A stretch of 64,000 nt of DNA from Sphingomonas sp. S-NIH.Pt15_0812 (GTDB lineage: Bacteria > Pseudomonadota > Alphaproteobacteria > Sphingomonadales > Sphingomonadaceae), in the NCBI RefSeq assembly GCF_003951315.1, contig NZ_QLJH01000006.1, positions 94,000 through 157,999 of the forward strand, given 5' to 3'. This document shows positions 54,278-64,000 of this stretch, one piece after another. Under the pieces are notes generated by a model, which ran no database searches, had not been told where the DNA came from, and worked only from the letters and a program-made list of their open reading frames with translations. The position numbers and the translations under genes were made by a program. The stretch's first letter is position 1; every line of letters starts with the position of its first letter.

Positions 54278-55518
54278 TCGATCGAGCTCGGCGGCGTCGA
54301 GAACCAGCGCGGGCCGGCATCGGTCATGTGGAAGCAATCCTCCAGCCGCACGCCGAACTTGCCCGGCAGGTACAGGCCCGGCTCGTCGGAGAAGCACATG
54401 CCGGTCGCCAGCCTGGTCGTCTCGCCATGGACCAGATTGACCGGCTCGTGTCCGTCCAGTCCGATCCCATGGCCGGTCCGGTGCGTCAGGCCCGGCAGGC
54501 GATAGCCGGGGCCATAGCCCTGCGACTCGTAATAGCGCCTTACCGCATCGTCGACCGAACCCGCCGCCGCGCCGATCCGCGCCGCCGCGAAGGCGACCTG
54601 CTGCCCGCGCGCCACCTGGTCCCAGACGGTGCGCTGCGCCTTGCTGGCGGTGCCATGGACCCAGGTGCGCGACACGTCGGACTGATAGCCCTGCACCGCG
54701 CAGCCGCAGTCCATCAGCACCACCTGCCCGTCGGCGACCCGCACCACCTCCCGGCTGCCATGCGGCAGCGCGGCGGCGGGGCCGATCAGCGCCAGCGCGA
54801 ATTCCGGCGCACCGCCCAGTTTCCGCGTGGCGGCATTCATCAGCCCGCCGATCTCCGCGCCGGTCATGCCGCGCTCGACCCGGTCATAGGTCCAGCGATA
54901 GGCGGCGAGCGTCACTTGGGTCGCGAGCTGCATCAGTGCGATCTCGGCCGCCGACTTGCGCATCCGGCAGCCGCGCACCACCGGGTTGGCGGACACCAGC
55001 TTTGCCCCAGGCAGCACATGCGCCAGCCCGTCAAAGGCGAAGAATCGCACCGTCTCCTCGATCCCGACCGGTCGCCCGGCCAGTTTCCGGTCGCGCAGGA
55101 AGCCGGCGACGATGCCGAGCGGGTTCTGGTCCTCCTGCCACACCCGCACCTCAGCCGGCACCGCCAGCGTCTGACGGACCGAGGGTTCCTCGAAAAACGG
55201 CGTGACGATGCACGGCTCGCCCTCGACCGGCAGGATCGCGGCGGTCAGCCGCTCGCTGCGCCACCATTCGACGCCGGTGAAATAGACCATCGACGATCCC
55301 GGCTCGATCAGCACCGCGCCGATCCCGTTCGCCTTCATCAGGCCCTGCGCCCGGGCGAGCCGCGCGGCGCGTTCGGCCGGCTGGATCGGCACCGCGCCCC
55401 CGGTCAGGTCGGACAGGCCCGACAGGTCCGGCTCGGCGGCGCGCAGCAGGCCGGCGGTGGACAACAGGGGCGCGGCAGCGGCGGCGGCGATCAATGCGCG
55501 GCGGGAGAACATCGTCAT
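54262..55518 (-). CDS. Exported M24-family Xaa-Pro peptidase
   Basis: A 418-residue metallopeptidase-fold protein. The N terminus is a Tat-type signal (MTMFSRRALIAAAAAAP... LLRAA), the creatinase-like N-terminal domain spans about 40-180, and the pita-bread domain follows with metal ligands visible in VLMDCGCAVQGYQSDVSRTW (D...D), HRTGHGIGLDGHE (H), SDEPGLYL (E) and GVRLEDCF (E). Proline dipeptidase or aminopeptidase activity in the periplasm is likely. The gene is convergent with mqo and divergent from the symporter. Confidence 0.9.
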   Translation of the reverse strand: MTMFSRRALIAAAAAAPLLSTAGLLRAAEPDLSGLSDLTGGAVPIQPAERAARLARAQGLMKANGIGAVLIEPGSSMVYFTGVEWWRSERLTAAILPVEGEPCIVTPFFEEPSVRQTLAVPAEVRVWQEDQNPLGIVAGFLRDRKLAGRPVGIEETVRFFAFDGLAHVLPGAKLVSANPVVRGCRMRKSAAEIALMQLATQVTLAAYRWTYDRVERGMTGAEIGGLMNAATRKLGGAPEFALALIGPAAALPHGSREVVRVADGQVVLMDCGCAVQGYQSDVSRTWVHGTASKAQRTVWDQVARGQQVAFAAARIGAAAGSVDDAVRRYYESQGYGPGYRLPGLTHRTGHGIGLDGHEPVNLVHGETTRLATGMCFSDEPGLYLPGKFGVRLEDCFHMTDAGPRWFSTPPSSIDAPLG

Positions 55519-55628
55519 GACCGGCAGGATGGCCGCGCGGAGCCGCGAACGCCAGCCCCTCCTGACCCGCGCCCTCTTGACCCGGAGCGCGCAATCCCCT
55601 TCCTGTCCGGCACAATCGGGAGTGTTGG

Positions 55629-56966
55629 ATGGCCAAGCGCCTTACGTACTGGATCATGGCGGCGCTGGTCGCGGGGCTCGTGCTCGGCTGGGGGTTGCAT
55701 GTCGCGATCGACGACGGCAGCCCGGCCTCGGCCGCACGGCTGACCGAGATCGCCGGCTATTTCTCGATCCTCACCACCTTGTTCCTGCGCCTCATCAAGA
55801 TGATCATCGCGCCGCTCGTCTTCGCGACGCTGGTCGTCGGCATCGCGCATATGGGCGATACCTCGGCGCTGGGTCGGGTCGGGGCGAAGAGCCTGGGTTG
55901 GTTCGTCACCGCCAGCCTGTTGTCGCTGACGCTGGGCCTGATCCTGGTCAACGTGCTGCAACCCGGTGTCGGCCTCGCCCTGCCGCTGCCGCCCGCGACG
56001 GAGGCGAGCGGGGTCGCGCGCACCGCCTTCGACGCGACGAAGTTCGTCAGCCATATCGTGCCGCAGTCGATGGTCGAGGCGATGGCGACCAACGAGATCC
56101 TCCAGATCGTCGTCTTCTCGATCTTCGTCGGCGTCGCGATCACGGCGGTGGGCGAGAAGGCCGCGCCGTTGACCCGCGCGGTCGAGGCGCTGGTCGCGGT
56201 GATGCTCCAGATCACCAACTACGTCATGCGCTTCGCCCCCATCGCGGTGTTCGCGGCGGTGACCTCGACGCTGGCGGAACGGGGTCCGGGCGTGTTGCGC
56301 GACCTGGGCTATTTCATGGGCAGCTTCTATCTGGGGCTGGCGCTGCTCTGGCTGCTGCTGATCGGCATCGCCTTCGTACTGGTCGGCCCGCGCACGCGCC
56401 TGCTGATCCGCTATATCCGCGATCCGCTGATCCTCGCCTTCTCCACCGCCTCGTCGGAGGCCGCCTATCCGCGCACGCTGGAGGCGCTGGACAAGTTCGG
56501 CGTGCCGCCGCGCATCGCCAGCTTCGTGCTGCCGCTCGGCTATTCGTTCAACCTCGACGGCTCGATGATGTACATGACCTTCGCGTCGATGTTCATCGCG
56601 CAGGCCTATGGCATCCCGCTGTCGCTGGGCGAGCAGATCACGATGCTGCTGGTGCTGATGGTCACGTCCAAGGGGATCGCCGGCGTGCCGCGCGCCTCTC
56701 TGGTGGTGATCGCCGGCACCTTGTCGATGTTCAAGATCCCGGAGGCGGGCCTGCTGCTGATCCTGGCGGTCGACCATTTCCTCGACATGGGCCGGTCGGC
56801 GACCAACGTGATCGGCAACGCCATCGCCGCCTCGCTGGTCGCGAAGTGGGAGGGCGGGCTCGACCCACGCGAAGACCCCGACATCGCCGTCCCCGCCGCG
56901 CCGAGCGGCACCGGCCCCGCCGTGGCGGTGGAGCGGTTCGACGATATCCGGCCGGGCCAGTCCTGA
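55629..56966 (+). CDS. Dicarboxylate/amino acid:cation symporter (DAACS family)
   Basis: A 445-residue inner-membrane symporter of the GltP/DctA fold. The first helices (YWIMAALVAGLVLGWGL, LTTLFLRLIKMIIAPLVFATL) and the hallmark SFVLPLGYSFNLDGSMMYMTF with its NLDG substrate motif are clear, as is AFSTASSEAAYPRTLEAL (serine-rich hairpin). C4-dicarboxylates or glutamate/aspartate are likely substrates. The ATG follows GGAG. The PhyH gene begins seven bases after the stop, so they form one operon. Confidence 0.92.
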   Translation: MAKRLTYWIMAALVAGLVLGWGLHVAIDDGSPASAARLTEIAGYFSILTTLFLRLIKMIIAPLVFATLVVGIAHMGDTSALGRVGAKSLGWFVTASLLSLTLGLILVNVLQPGVGLALPLPPATEASGVARTAFDATKFVSHIVPQSMVEAMATNEILQIVVFSIFVGVAITAVGEKAAPLTRAVEALVAVMLQITNYVMRFAPIAVFAAVTSTLAERGPGVLRDLGYFMGSFYLGLALLWLLLIGIAFVLVGPRTRLLIRYIRDPLILAFSTASSEAAYPRTLEALDKFGVPPRIASFVLPLGYSFNLDGSMMYMTFASMFIAQAYGIPLSLGEQITMLLVLMVTSKGIAGVPRASLVVIAGTLSMFKIPEAGLLLILAVDHFLDMGRSATNVIGNAIAASLVAKWEGGLDPREDPDIAVPAAPSGTGPAVAVERFDDIRPGQS

Positions 56967-56972
56967 CCGGTG

Positions 56973-57668
56973 ATGGCACGGGCAGCCGGCGACCCCGCCT
57001 GGCGTGAAACGCTCGACCGGGACGGCGCGGTATGCTGTCCCGCCGCAGCGGACGAAGCGACGTGCGGGCAGATCGAAGCGGCGCTCGCCCACCTGCCGGA
57101 GGATCGCGCAGGGGTGCGGCTGCGTGACATGGTCGGTTTAACGCCATTGATCACGGTCGGCAGCCGCATCGGTGGCCTGGCCTCGGCGGCGCTCGGCGCG
57201 GCCGCCCGCCCGGTACGCGCGCTGCTGTTCGACAAGTCGCCCGCCGCGAACTGGGCGCTGGGTTGGCATCAGGACCGCACCATCGTGGTGGAACGCCGGG
57301 CGGACGCGCCCGGCTTCGGCCCCTGGACGGTCAAGGCGGGACTGATCCAGGTCGAACCGCCCTTCGCGATCATCGAAGCGATGCTTACGATTCGCGTGCA
57401 CCTGGACCCGGTCGACGCGACCAATGCGCCGCTCGCCGTCATTCCGGGCTCGCACCGACTGGGGCGGCTTGCCAGCGACGGATTGGATCGACTGGCCGAG
57501 ACGGACGGCCAGCAGCTCTGCCTGGCGGAGCGCGGCGATGTCTGGGTCTATCGCACCGCCATCGTCCATGGCTCCGCCGCCGCCGATCCGCCGCGTCGTC
57601 GCCGGGTGTTGCAGATCGACTATGCCGTAGCAGACTTGCCACCGCCGCTGTGTTGGCGTGGCGTATAG
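56973..57668 (+). CDS. Phytanoyl-CoA dioxygenase-family protein
   Basis: A 231-residue Fe(II)/2-oxoglutarate-type oxygenase. The metal triad is visible as WHQDRT (H-x-D) and, at the distal strand, IVHGSAA with H; RRRRVLQIDYA contains the arginine for 2-oxoglutarate. Proteins of this family hydroxylate diverse small molecules. GTG 56970 and ATG 56973 are adjacent. It lies seven bases after the symporter stop. Confidence 0.85.
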   Translation: MARAAGDPAWRETLDRDGAVCCPAAADEATCGQIEAALAHLPEDRAGVRLRDMVGLTPLITVGSRIGGLASAALGAAARPVRALLFDKSPAANWALGWHQDRTIVVERRADAPGFGPWTVKAGLIQVEPPFAIIEAMLTIRVHLDPVDATNAPLAVIPGSHRLGRLASDGLDRLAETDGQQLCLAERGDVWVYRTAIVHGSAAADPPRRRRVLQIDYAVADLPPPLCWRGV

Positions 57669-57704
57669 CGACGGGTTGACCCGCCCGCCGCGACTGCGCA
57701 GACG

Positions 57705-58592
57705 ATGGGAATGACCGCGTTCCTCCTACGGCTGTCCGCCAGCCTCCTGCTCCTGTTCGCACCCGGTCTCGCTGTTGCCGCGCCGACCTGTTCGCCAGCG
57801 ACGCTCGACCGGATCGCGCCGGGGGCGGTGCGGGCGCCGGCGGGCTGGGCGGGGGAGCGTCCCCTGCCGCTCCTTTTGCTGCTCCATGGCAGCACCGCGA
57901 CCGGGGCGGCGATGCTCCGGGATTCGGGCTTGGGCGCGACCGCCGACCGGCATGGTTTCCTGCTCGCCTATCCCGATGGCGGCATCCCGGCCAAGAGCGG
58001 CTTCGTCTGGAACATCCCCGGCGTGCCGACCGTGGAAGGGGCAATTCCCGGTCCCGAGGCGCGCGACGATGTCGCGTTCCTGACCGGCCTCGCCGGGCGG
58101 CTGGTCGCGACCGGCTGCGTCGATCCGGCGCGTGTCTATGTGACGGGCCTGTCGGGCGGCGGGCGGATGGCGTCGTGGCTGGGCTGCGTCGCCGCCAACC
58201 GGTTCGCCGCCATCGCACCCGTGGTAGGCCTGCGCGCCGGCCAGCCGCTGGCGAGCGATCCGGATCGGCCCGATCCCGCGAGCTGCACGCCATCGCGGCC
58301 GATCTCGGTCATCGCCTTTGCCGGCGACCGTGATCCCGTCAACCCGATCGCGGGCGGCGGCGCCAGCTATTGGCGCTATTCGATGCACGCCGCCGAGCAG
58401 CGCTGGGCCGCGATCAACGGCTGCACCGCCGCGCCGACCGTGCGCTGGGTCGCGTCCGGCGTCTATGAGGAAGGCTATGCCGCCTGCCGCGACGGGACGG
58501 AGGTGACCGCACGTATTTCGGTCGGCGCGGATCATCGCTGGGTCGCCGATAACGACGCGCTGTGGCAGGCGCTGTCCCGGCATCGGCACTGA
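57705..58592 (+). CDS. LpqC/PHB-depolymerase-like secreted esterase
   Basis: A 295-residue exported alpha/beta-hydrolase. The signal peptide ends near LAVAAPT, the oxyanion HG is in LLLLHGSTATG, GLSGGGRMA carries the nucleophile serine, and the C-terminal FAGDRDPVNPIAGG and ADHRWVADN provide the likely acid and histidine. Family members depolymerise polyhydroxyalkanoates or hydrolyse feruloyl-type esters. The alternative start ATG 57711 lies two codons downstream. The RNA methyltransferase gene begins seven bases after the stop. Confidence 0.82.
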   Translation: MGMTAFLLRLSASLLLLFAPGLAVAAPTCSPATLDRIAPGAVRAPAGWAGERPLPLLLLLHGSTATGAAMLRDSGLGATADRHGFLLAYPDGGIPAKSGFVWNIPGVPTVEGAIPGPEARDDVAFLTGLAGRLVATGCVDPARVYVTGLSGGGRMASWLGCVAANRFAAIAPVVGLRAGQPLASDPDRPDPASCTPSRPISVIAFAGDRDPVNPIAGGGASYWRYSMHAAEQRWAAINGCTAAPTVRWVASGVYEEGYAACRDGTEVTARISVGADHRWVADNDALWQALSRHRH

Positions 58593-58598
58593 CCGGCC

Positions 58599-59435
58599 AT
58601 GGCAGAGCTGATCGCCATCGACGATCCGGCCGATCCCCGGATCGCCGCCTATCGCGACATACGCGAGCGCGATCTGGTCGGCCGGGACGGCCTGTTCGTC
58701 GCCGAGGGCAAGGTGGTGCTGGAGAAGCTGATCGACAGCCGCCAGGCCGGACCGCAGTCGCTGCTGATCGCCGACAAGCGGGTGGCGGCATTGACGCCCC
58801 TGCTCGACCGATTGCCGGACGATCTGCCCGTCTATACCGCCGGGCAAGCCGTATTGGATGCGGTGGCGGGCTTTCCGCTCCATCGCGGCATCCTGGCGAT
58901 CGGCCGGCGGATCGATCCGCCTTCCCCCAACCGGGCGCTGGCCGCCGCCGCCGCCGGGGGGCGCGACGTGCTGCTGCTCTCCGCCATCGCCAACCACGAC
59001 AATATGGGCGGCATCTTCCGCAATGCCGCCGGCTTCGGCATCGGTGCGGTGCTGCTCGACCGGGATTGCTGCGATCCGCTCTATCGCAAGGCGATCCGGG
59101 TGTCGGTCGGCGCGACGCTGCTGGTGCCGTTCGCCAGGCTGGCGGCCGGGGACGATCCGCTGGCGCTGCTCGACGCCCATGGCTTTTCGCCGCTCGCGCT
59201 CAGTCCGCAAGGGGCGGAGCGGCTGGCCGATCTCCGCCCCGAAGGGCGGCAGGCGGTGCTGTTCGGCGCGGAGGGGCCTGGTCTGTCCCCCGCCCTGCTG
59301 GCGCGCACCCGCAGCGTACGGATCGACATGGCCGACGGCTTCGACTCGCTCAACGTCGCGACCACCAGCGGGATCGTCCTCCACCATCTGGCGACGCGAT
59401 TCGCGTCGGTTGCGACGGGGAACCGGGCTCGGTAG
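58599..59435 (+). CDS. TrmH/SpoU-family RNA 2'-O-methyltransferase
   Basis: A 278-residue SPOUT-fold methyltransferase. An N-terminal substrate-binding part (LFVAEGKVVLEKLIDS) precedes NHDNMGGIFRNAAGFGIGAV (motif 1), LFGAEGPGLSP (motif 2) and DSLNVATTSGIVLHHL (motif 3), the trefoil-knot SAM site. Target RNA cannot be told; the family includes RlmB and TrmH. It starts seven bases after the esterase stop and ends 50 bases before the next gene. Confidence 0.9.
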   Translation: MAELIAIDDPADPRIAAYRDIRERDLVGRDGLFVAEGKVVLEKLIDSRQAGPQSLLIADKRVAALTPLLDRLPDDLPVYTAGQAVLDAVAGFPLHRGILAIGRRIDPPSPNRALAAAAAGGRDVLLLSAIANHDNMGGIFRNAAGFGIGAVLLDRDCCDPLYRKAIRVSVGATLLVPFARLAAGDDPLALLDAHGFSPLALSPQGAERLADLRPEGRQAVLFGAEGPGLSPALLARTRSVRIDMADGFDSLNVATTSGIVLHHLATRFASVATGNRAR

Positions 59436-59485
59436 CGCGTCTTGTTCGTTGGCATGGATCATCGGCAACAGGACAGGACAGGCAC

Positions 59486-61927
59486 ATGACGGACAGCTCA
59501 CCCCCCGGCCGCGATTTCGACGTGCTGATCGTGGGGGCCGGCCTGTCGGGGATCGACGCGGCCTATCGCCTCCAGACCGATTGCCCGGGCAAGAGCTACG
59601 CGATCCTGGAGGCGCGCGACGCGATCGGCGGCACCTGGGACCTGTTCCGCTATCCCGGCATCCGTTCGGACAGCGACATGTACACGCTCGGCTTCCCCTT
59701 CCGCCCGTGGCGGGGCGACCGGTCGATCGCGGACGGCGCGGCGATCCGCGACTATATCGCCGACACCGCGCGCGACTATGGCATCGACCGGCATATCCGC
59801 TTCGGCCGGCGGGTGGAGCGCGCCGGCTGGTCGTCGACGCAGGGGCGCTGGACGGTCGAGGTGGCGGGCGATGCGGGTCCCGAGACGCTGACCTGCCGCT
59901 TCCTCTATATGGGCAGCGGCTATTACGACTATGACCAGGGCCATCGTCCCGACTGGCCCGGCCTTTCCGATTTCGCCGGCACGCTCGTCCATCCGCAGCA
60001 TTGGCCCGAGGGGCTGGACCATGCGGACAAGCGCATCGTCGTGATCGGCAGCGGCGCGACCGCCGTGACGCTCGTCCCCACGCTGGCGCGGACGGCGGCA
60101 CAGGTGACGATGCTGCAACGCTCGCCCAGCTACATCGTCTCGCGTCCGTCGCGCGATGGCTTCGCGCGGGTGGCCGCTACGTTCCTGCCGGACGGTGCGG
60201 CGGGCGCGGCGGCGCGGTGGAAGAACATCCTGCTCGGCATCGGCACCTTCGCCTTGGCGCGCCGCCAGCCCGACCGGGTCAAGTCGCTGATCCTGAAGAA
60301 CGCCCGCGCGCGGCTGCCCGAGGGTTACGAGGTGACGCGCGACTTCTCGCCCGACTATGCGCCCTGGGACCAGCGGGTCTGCCTGGTGCCCGATGCCGAC
60401 CTGTTTACCGCGATCCGCGCGGGCAAGGCGGCGATCGTCACCGACCGGATCGACCGGTTCGTGGCCGGGGGCGTGCGGCTGGAGTCGGGCGCGCTGCTGC
60501 CGGCGGACATCGTCGTCACCGCCACCGGCCTGACGCTCAAGCTGTTCGGCGGCGTCGCGCTGACCGTCGACGGGCTGTCGGTCCGGCCGCAGGACCGGAT
60601 GGTCTATAAGGGCATGATGCTGGAGGACGTGCCGAACTTCGCGCTCGCCTTTGGCTATACCAACGCCTCCTGGACGCTGAAATGCGACCTGACCGCGCGC
60701 TATGCCTGCCGGCTGATCCGGCACATGGACGAACAGGGCCATGGCTGGTGCGTGCCGCGCCAGCTCGACCCGGACATCACCCCCGAGCCGCTGCTCCACT
60801 TCACCTCCGGCTATGTCCAGCGCGCCGCCGCGACGCTGCCGCATCAGGGGTCGAAGGCGCCGTGGCGCGTCCATCAGAACTACCTGCTCGACCTGGCGGC
60901 GCTGCGGCTGGGGTCGGTGGAGGATGGCGTGATGCAATTCGGCGGGACGCCGACCGGCGCGCCGCCCGCCCCCGCGCCGAGCCGCAGCCTGCCCCGCCCG
61001 GTCGTCGCGGCCGGGGTCGGCGTCGCGGCGGTCGGCGCGCTGGCGCTGTTCGCGGCGTGGAACCGGCGGCGGGTCGAGCGGCTGGTGCCGGCGGACGGCG
61101 GCTTCGTCGAGGTGGACGGCGTGCGGCTGCATTGCCTGGACCGGGGCAGCGGCCCGGCGATCGTGATGATCCATGGGTTGGGCGGCCAGATGCGCAATTT
61201 CAGCCATGGCCTGCTCGACCAGCTCGCCACCGATCACCGCGTCATCCTGATCGATCGGCCCGGCTCCGGCTATTCGCAGGCGATCGGCGCGAACAATGTC
61301 CGGGCGCAGGCGGCGGTGATTGCGAAGCTGCTGGAACGGCTGGATGTCGAGCGGCCGTTGGTCGTCGGCCATTCGCTGGGCGGCGCGGTCGCATTGGCCC
61401 TGGCGCTCGACCATCCCGCTCTGGTCGGCGGCCTGGCGCTGATCGCGCCGCTGACCCAGATGATCGAGGAGGTGCCGCCCGCCTTTCGCGGCCTCGCGAT
61501 CCGCTCCGCCGCGTTGCGCCGGGCGGCGGCCTGGACGATCGCGACGCCCGCCACCCTGCTGGCGGCGGCGAAGGGCCGCGATCTGGTCTTCGCGCCCGAT
61601 CCGGTGCCGACGGATTTCGACACCCGCGGCGGCGGTGCGCTGGTGACGCGGCCGGGAACGTTCGAGTCGGCCTCGGCCGACATGGTGGCCGCGAATGTCG
61701 ACCTGCCGGAGATGATGCAGCGCTACCCGACGCTCACGATGCCGCTCGGCATCCTCTACGGCCGGGGCGACCAGATCCTCAACCCGGCGCTGCATGGCGA
61801 GCGGCTGGCCGCCGCCGTGCCGGGCACGGACCTGACGCTGATGGAGGGGGGGCATATGATCCCGGTCACCAAGCCGGATGAGGTCGCGGCGTGGATCAGG
61901 GAGCGATCGCGCCGCGCTCCGGCGTAG
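59486..61927 (+). CDS. Baeyer-Villiger-type monooxygenase fused to an alpha/beta-hydrolase
   Basis: An 813-residue fusion. Residues 1-490 form a class B flavin monooxygenase: GAGLSG (17-22), FRYPGIRSDSDMYTLG, the Baeyer-Villiger fingerprint FAGTLVHPQHWP (163-174), and a NADPH loop GSGATA (189-194). A single hydrophobic helix (PVVAAGVGVAAVGALALFAAW, about 505-525) then links to an alpha/beta-hydrolase (535-805) with HGLGG, nucleophile S630 in GHSLGG, D762 in GRGDQ and H790 in GGHMIP. The two activities would make an ester and then cleave it in one chain. No frameshift or stop separates the domains. ATG 59486 follows AGGACAGG. Confidence 0.88.
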   Translation: MTDSSPPGRDFDVLIVGAGLSGIDAAYRLQTDCPGKSYAILEARDAIGGTWDLFRYPGIRSDSDMYTLGFPFRPWRGDRSIADGAAIRDYIADTARDYGIDRHIRFGRRVERAGWSSTQGRWTVEVAGDAGPETLTCRFLYMGSGYYDYDQGHRPDWPGLSDFAGTLVHPQHWPEGLDHADKRIVVIGSGATAVTLVPTLARTAAQVTMLQRSPSYIVSRPSRDGFARVAATFLPDGAAGAAARWKNILLGIGTFALARRQPDRVKSLILKNARARLPEGYEVTRDFSPDYAPWDQRVCLVPDADLFTAIRAGKAAIVTDRIDRFVAGGVRLESGALLPADIVVTATGLTLKLFGGVALTVDGLSVRPQDRMVYKGMMLEDVPNFALAFGYTNASWTLKCDLTARYACRLIRHMDEQGHGWCVPRQLDPDITPEPLLHFTSGYVQRAAATLPHQGSKAPWRVHQNYLLDLAALRLGSVEDGVMQFGGTPTGAPPAPAPSRSLPRPVVAAGVGVAAVGALALFAAWNRRRVERLVPADGGFVEVDGVRLHCLDRGSGPAIVMIHGLGGQMRNFSHGLLDQLATDHRVILIDRPGSGYSQAIGANNVRAQAAVIAKLLERLDVERPLVVGHSLGGAVALALALDHPALVGGLALIAPLTQMIEEVPPAFRGLAIRSAALRRAAAWTIATPATLLAAAKGRDLVFAPDPVPTDFDTRGGGALVTRPGTFESASADMVAANVDLPEMMQRYPTLTMPLGILYGRGDQILNPALHGERLAAAVPGTDLTLMEGGHMIPVTKPDEVAAWIRERSRRAPA

Positions 61928-61998
61928 ACAGGAGTCTGGAGAGGGTCGCTTAGGCCTTTGGCTCCTGCATCCGCAGGAATACGGCTTCGACCGGAAAC

Positions 61999-62030
61999 CC
62001 GGTCCCGCGCCACCGTCGGCGCGGGACCGG
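61999..62030. terminator. Long GC-rich hairpin between convergent monooxygenase and ettA genes
   Basis: A perfect 13-bp stem CCGGTCCCGCGCC / GGCGCGGGACCGG with loop ACCGTC. No T-run on either strand; likely a bidirectional transcript end. Confidence 0.6.
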
Positions 62031-62040
62031 TACGCTCAGA

Positions 62041-63720
<1,680 letters not shown>

Positions 63721-63780
63721 GATGGGCGCGCGGCTCCGTGTTGGATTGTGCGGAATGTGACGCCAGAGATAGCGACCCGC

Positions 63781-63963
63781 CCGCCCCTTGGCAACGCGGG
63801 GGCTTGTCGGACCGGGCGCGGGGGCCTTACGCCCTGCACCGGAACACGAAAAGGGAATGCCATGAAAACCGCCGCCCTGGTCCTGCTGCTCGCATCAAGC
63901 CCGCTCGCCGCGCAACGGCCCGCCGCGCCCGGTCCGACAAGCCCCCGCGTTGCCAAGGGGCGG
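63781..63963. repeat. Perfect 41-base inverted repeat (63781-63821 and 63923-63963)
   Basis: The left arm, in the leader of ettA, is the exact reverse complement of the right arm, with 101 bases between. The right arm lies inside the start of a signal-peptide-bearing frame. A further stem (GCGGACTC 63960-63967 with GAGTCCGC 63983-63990, 15-base loop) begins at its outer edge. Confidence 0.9.
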
Positions 63964-63981
63964 ACTCTTATACCAATATGA
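63862..63981 (+). pseudogene. Signal-peptide-bearing frame cut short by the inverted repeat
   Basis: A 39-residue frame: a good signal peptide (MKTAALVLLLASSPLAAQ), then sequence that is simply the ettA leader in reverse orientation, then a stop. AAGGGA precedes the ATG. It looks like the 5' end of an exported-protein gene whose continuation was displaced by the foldback duplication, or it is a spurious frame. Confidence 0.4.
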
Positions 63982-64000
63982 CGAGTCCGCATGACAACGA

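Noticed and set aside
59498..61855. A 785-codon antisense frame over the monooxygenase fusion
   Set aside because: Low-complexity Arg/His-rich product; a shadow of third-position GC bias.

Overview
The window is about 64 kb of high-GC DNA and reads as chromosome from an alphaproteobacterium of the order Sphingomonadales, most likely Sphingomonas or a close relative. The evidence is protein content: two secreted proteins with PEPxxWA-type sorting tails, Xanthomonas/Caulobacter-style TonB-dependent receptors, a ManD close in length and catalytic residues to the Novosphingobium enzyme, HWE-type histidine kinases with single-domain receivers, a pyrB followed by a dihydroorotase-like gene without its metal motif, and a two-gene Ku/LigD repair module. 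Most genes are ordinary housekeeping or uptake genes packed into short operons with 4-base start/stop overlaps. No CRISPR array, complete insertion sequence or rRNA was seen.

Layout. 1-2.7 kb: GH84 N-acetylglucosaminidase and the start of a TonB receptor sharing an 11-base upstream motif. 2.8-6.7 kb: ligD-ku with a divergent TolA-like gene. 6.8-9.45 kb: two near-duplicate PEP-CTERM proteins in opposite orientations around a FeeM-like acyltransferase. 9.6-13.25 kb: five genes chained by 4-base overlaps (PPOX-fold protein, GT2 glycosyltransferase, acyl-CoA dehydrogenase-like, PIG-L deacetylase, NodS-like methyltransferase), the best candidate for an undescribed pathway. 13.5-15.0 kb: RluE and RlmJ rRNA-modifying enzymes. 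15.1-17.4 kb: an island scar beside tRNA-Thr, with a truncated receiver fused to an integrase 5' fragment and a polymorphic-toxin/immunity pair.

17.5-21.7 kb: HWE kinases and a receiver. 21.8-28.9 kb: a hexuronate/mannonate locus (GntR regulator, ManD, MFS carrier, TonB receptor) in which regulator and receptor upstream regions share an 11-mer. 28.9-38.0 kb: a K+ channel-like protein, the hemB-GNAT-spermidine-synthase-like operon, a lipid kinase, a MATE exporter and dxs. 38.0-45.4 kb: a MerC-like gene with zur, pyrB/pyrC', HNH nuclease, outer-membrane protein, purF and an SDR. 45.4-55.5 kb: photolyase, Kef antiporter, alaS, a Tat-lipoprotein-like malate:quinone oxidoreductase and an M24 peptidase. 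55.6-61.9 kb: a symporter, a PhyH oxygenase, an esterase, an RNA methyltransferase and a Baeyer-Villiger-type monooxygenase fused to an alpha/beta-hydrolase. 62.0-64.0 kb: ettA, then a perfect 41-base inverted repeat that cuts into a signal-peptide-bearing reading frame.

Functions were assigned from recognised motifs and family resemblance by eye; no database search was run. Starts were chosen from ribosome-binding sites, overlaps and conserved N termini.
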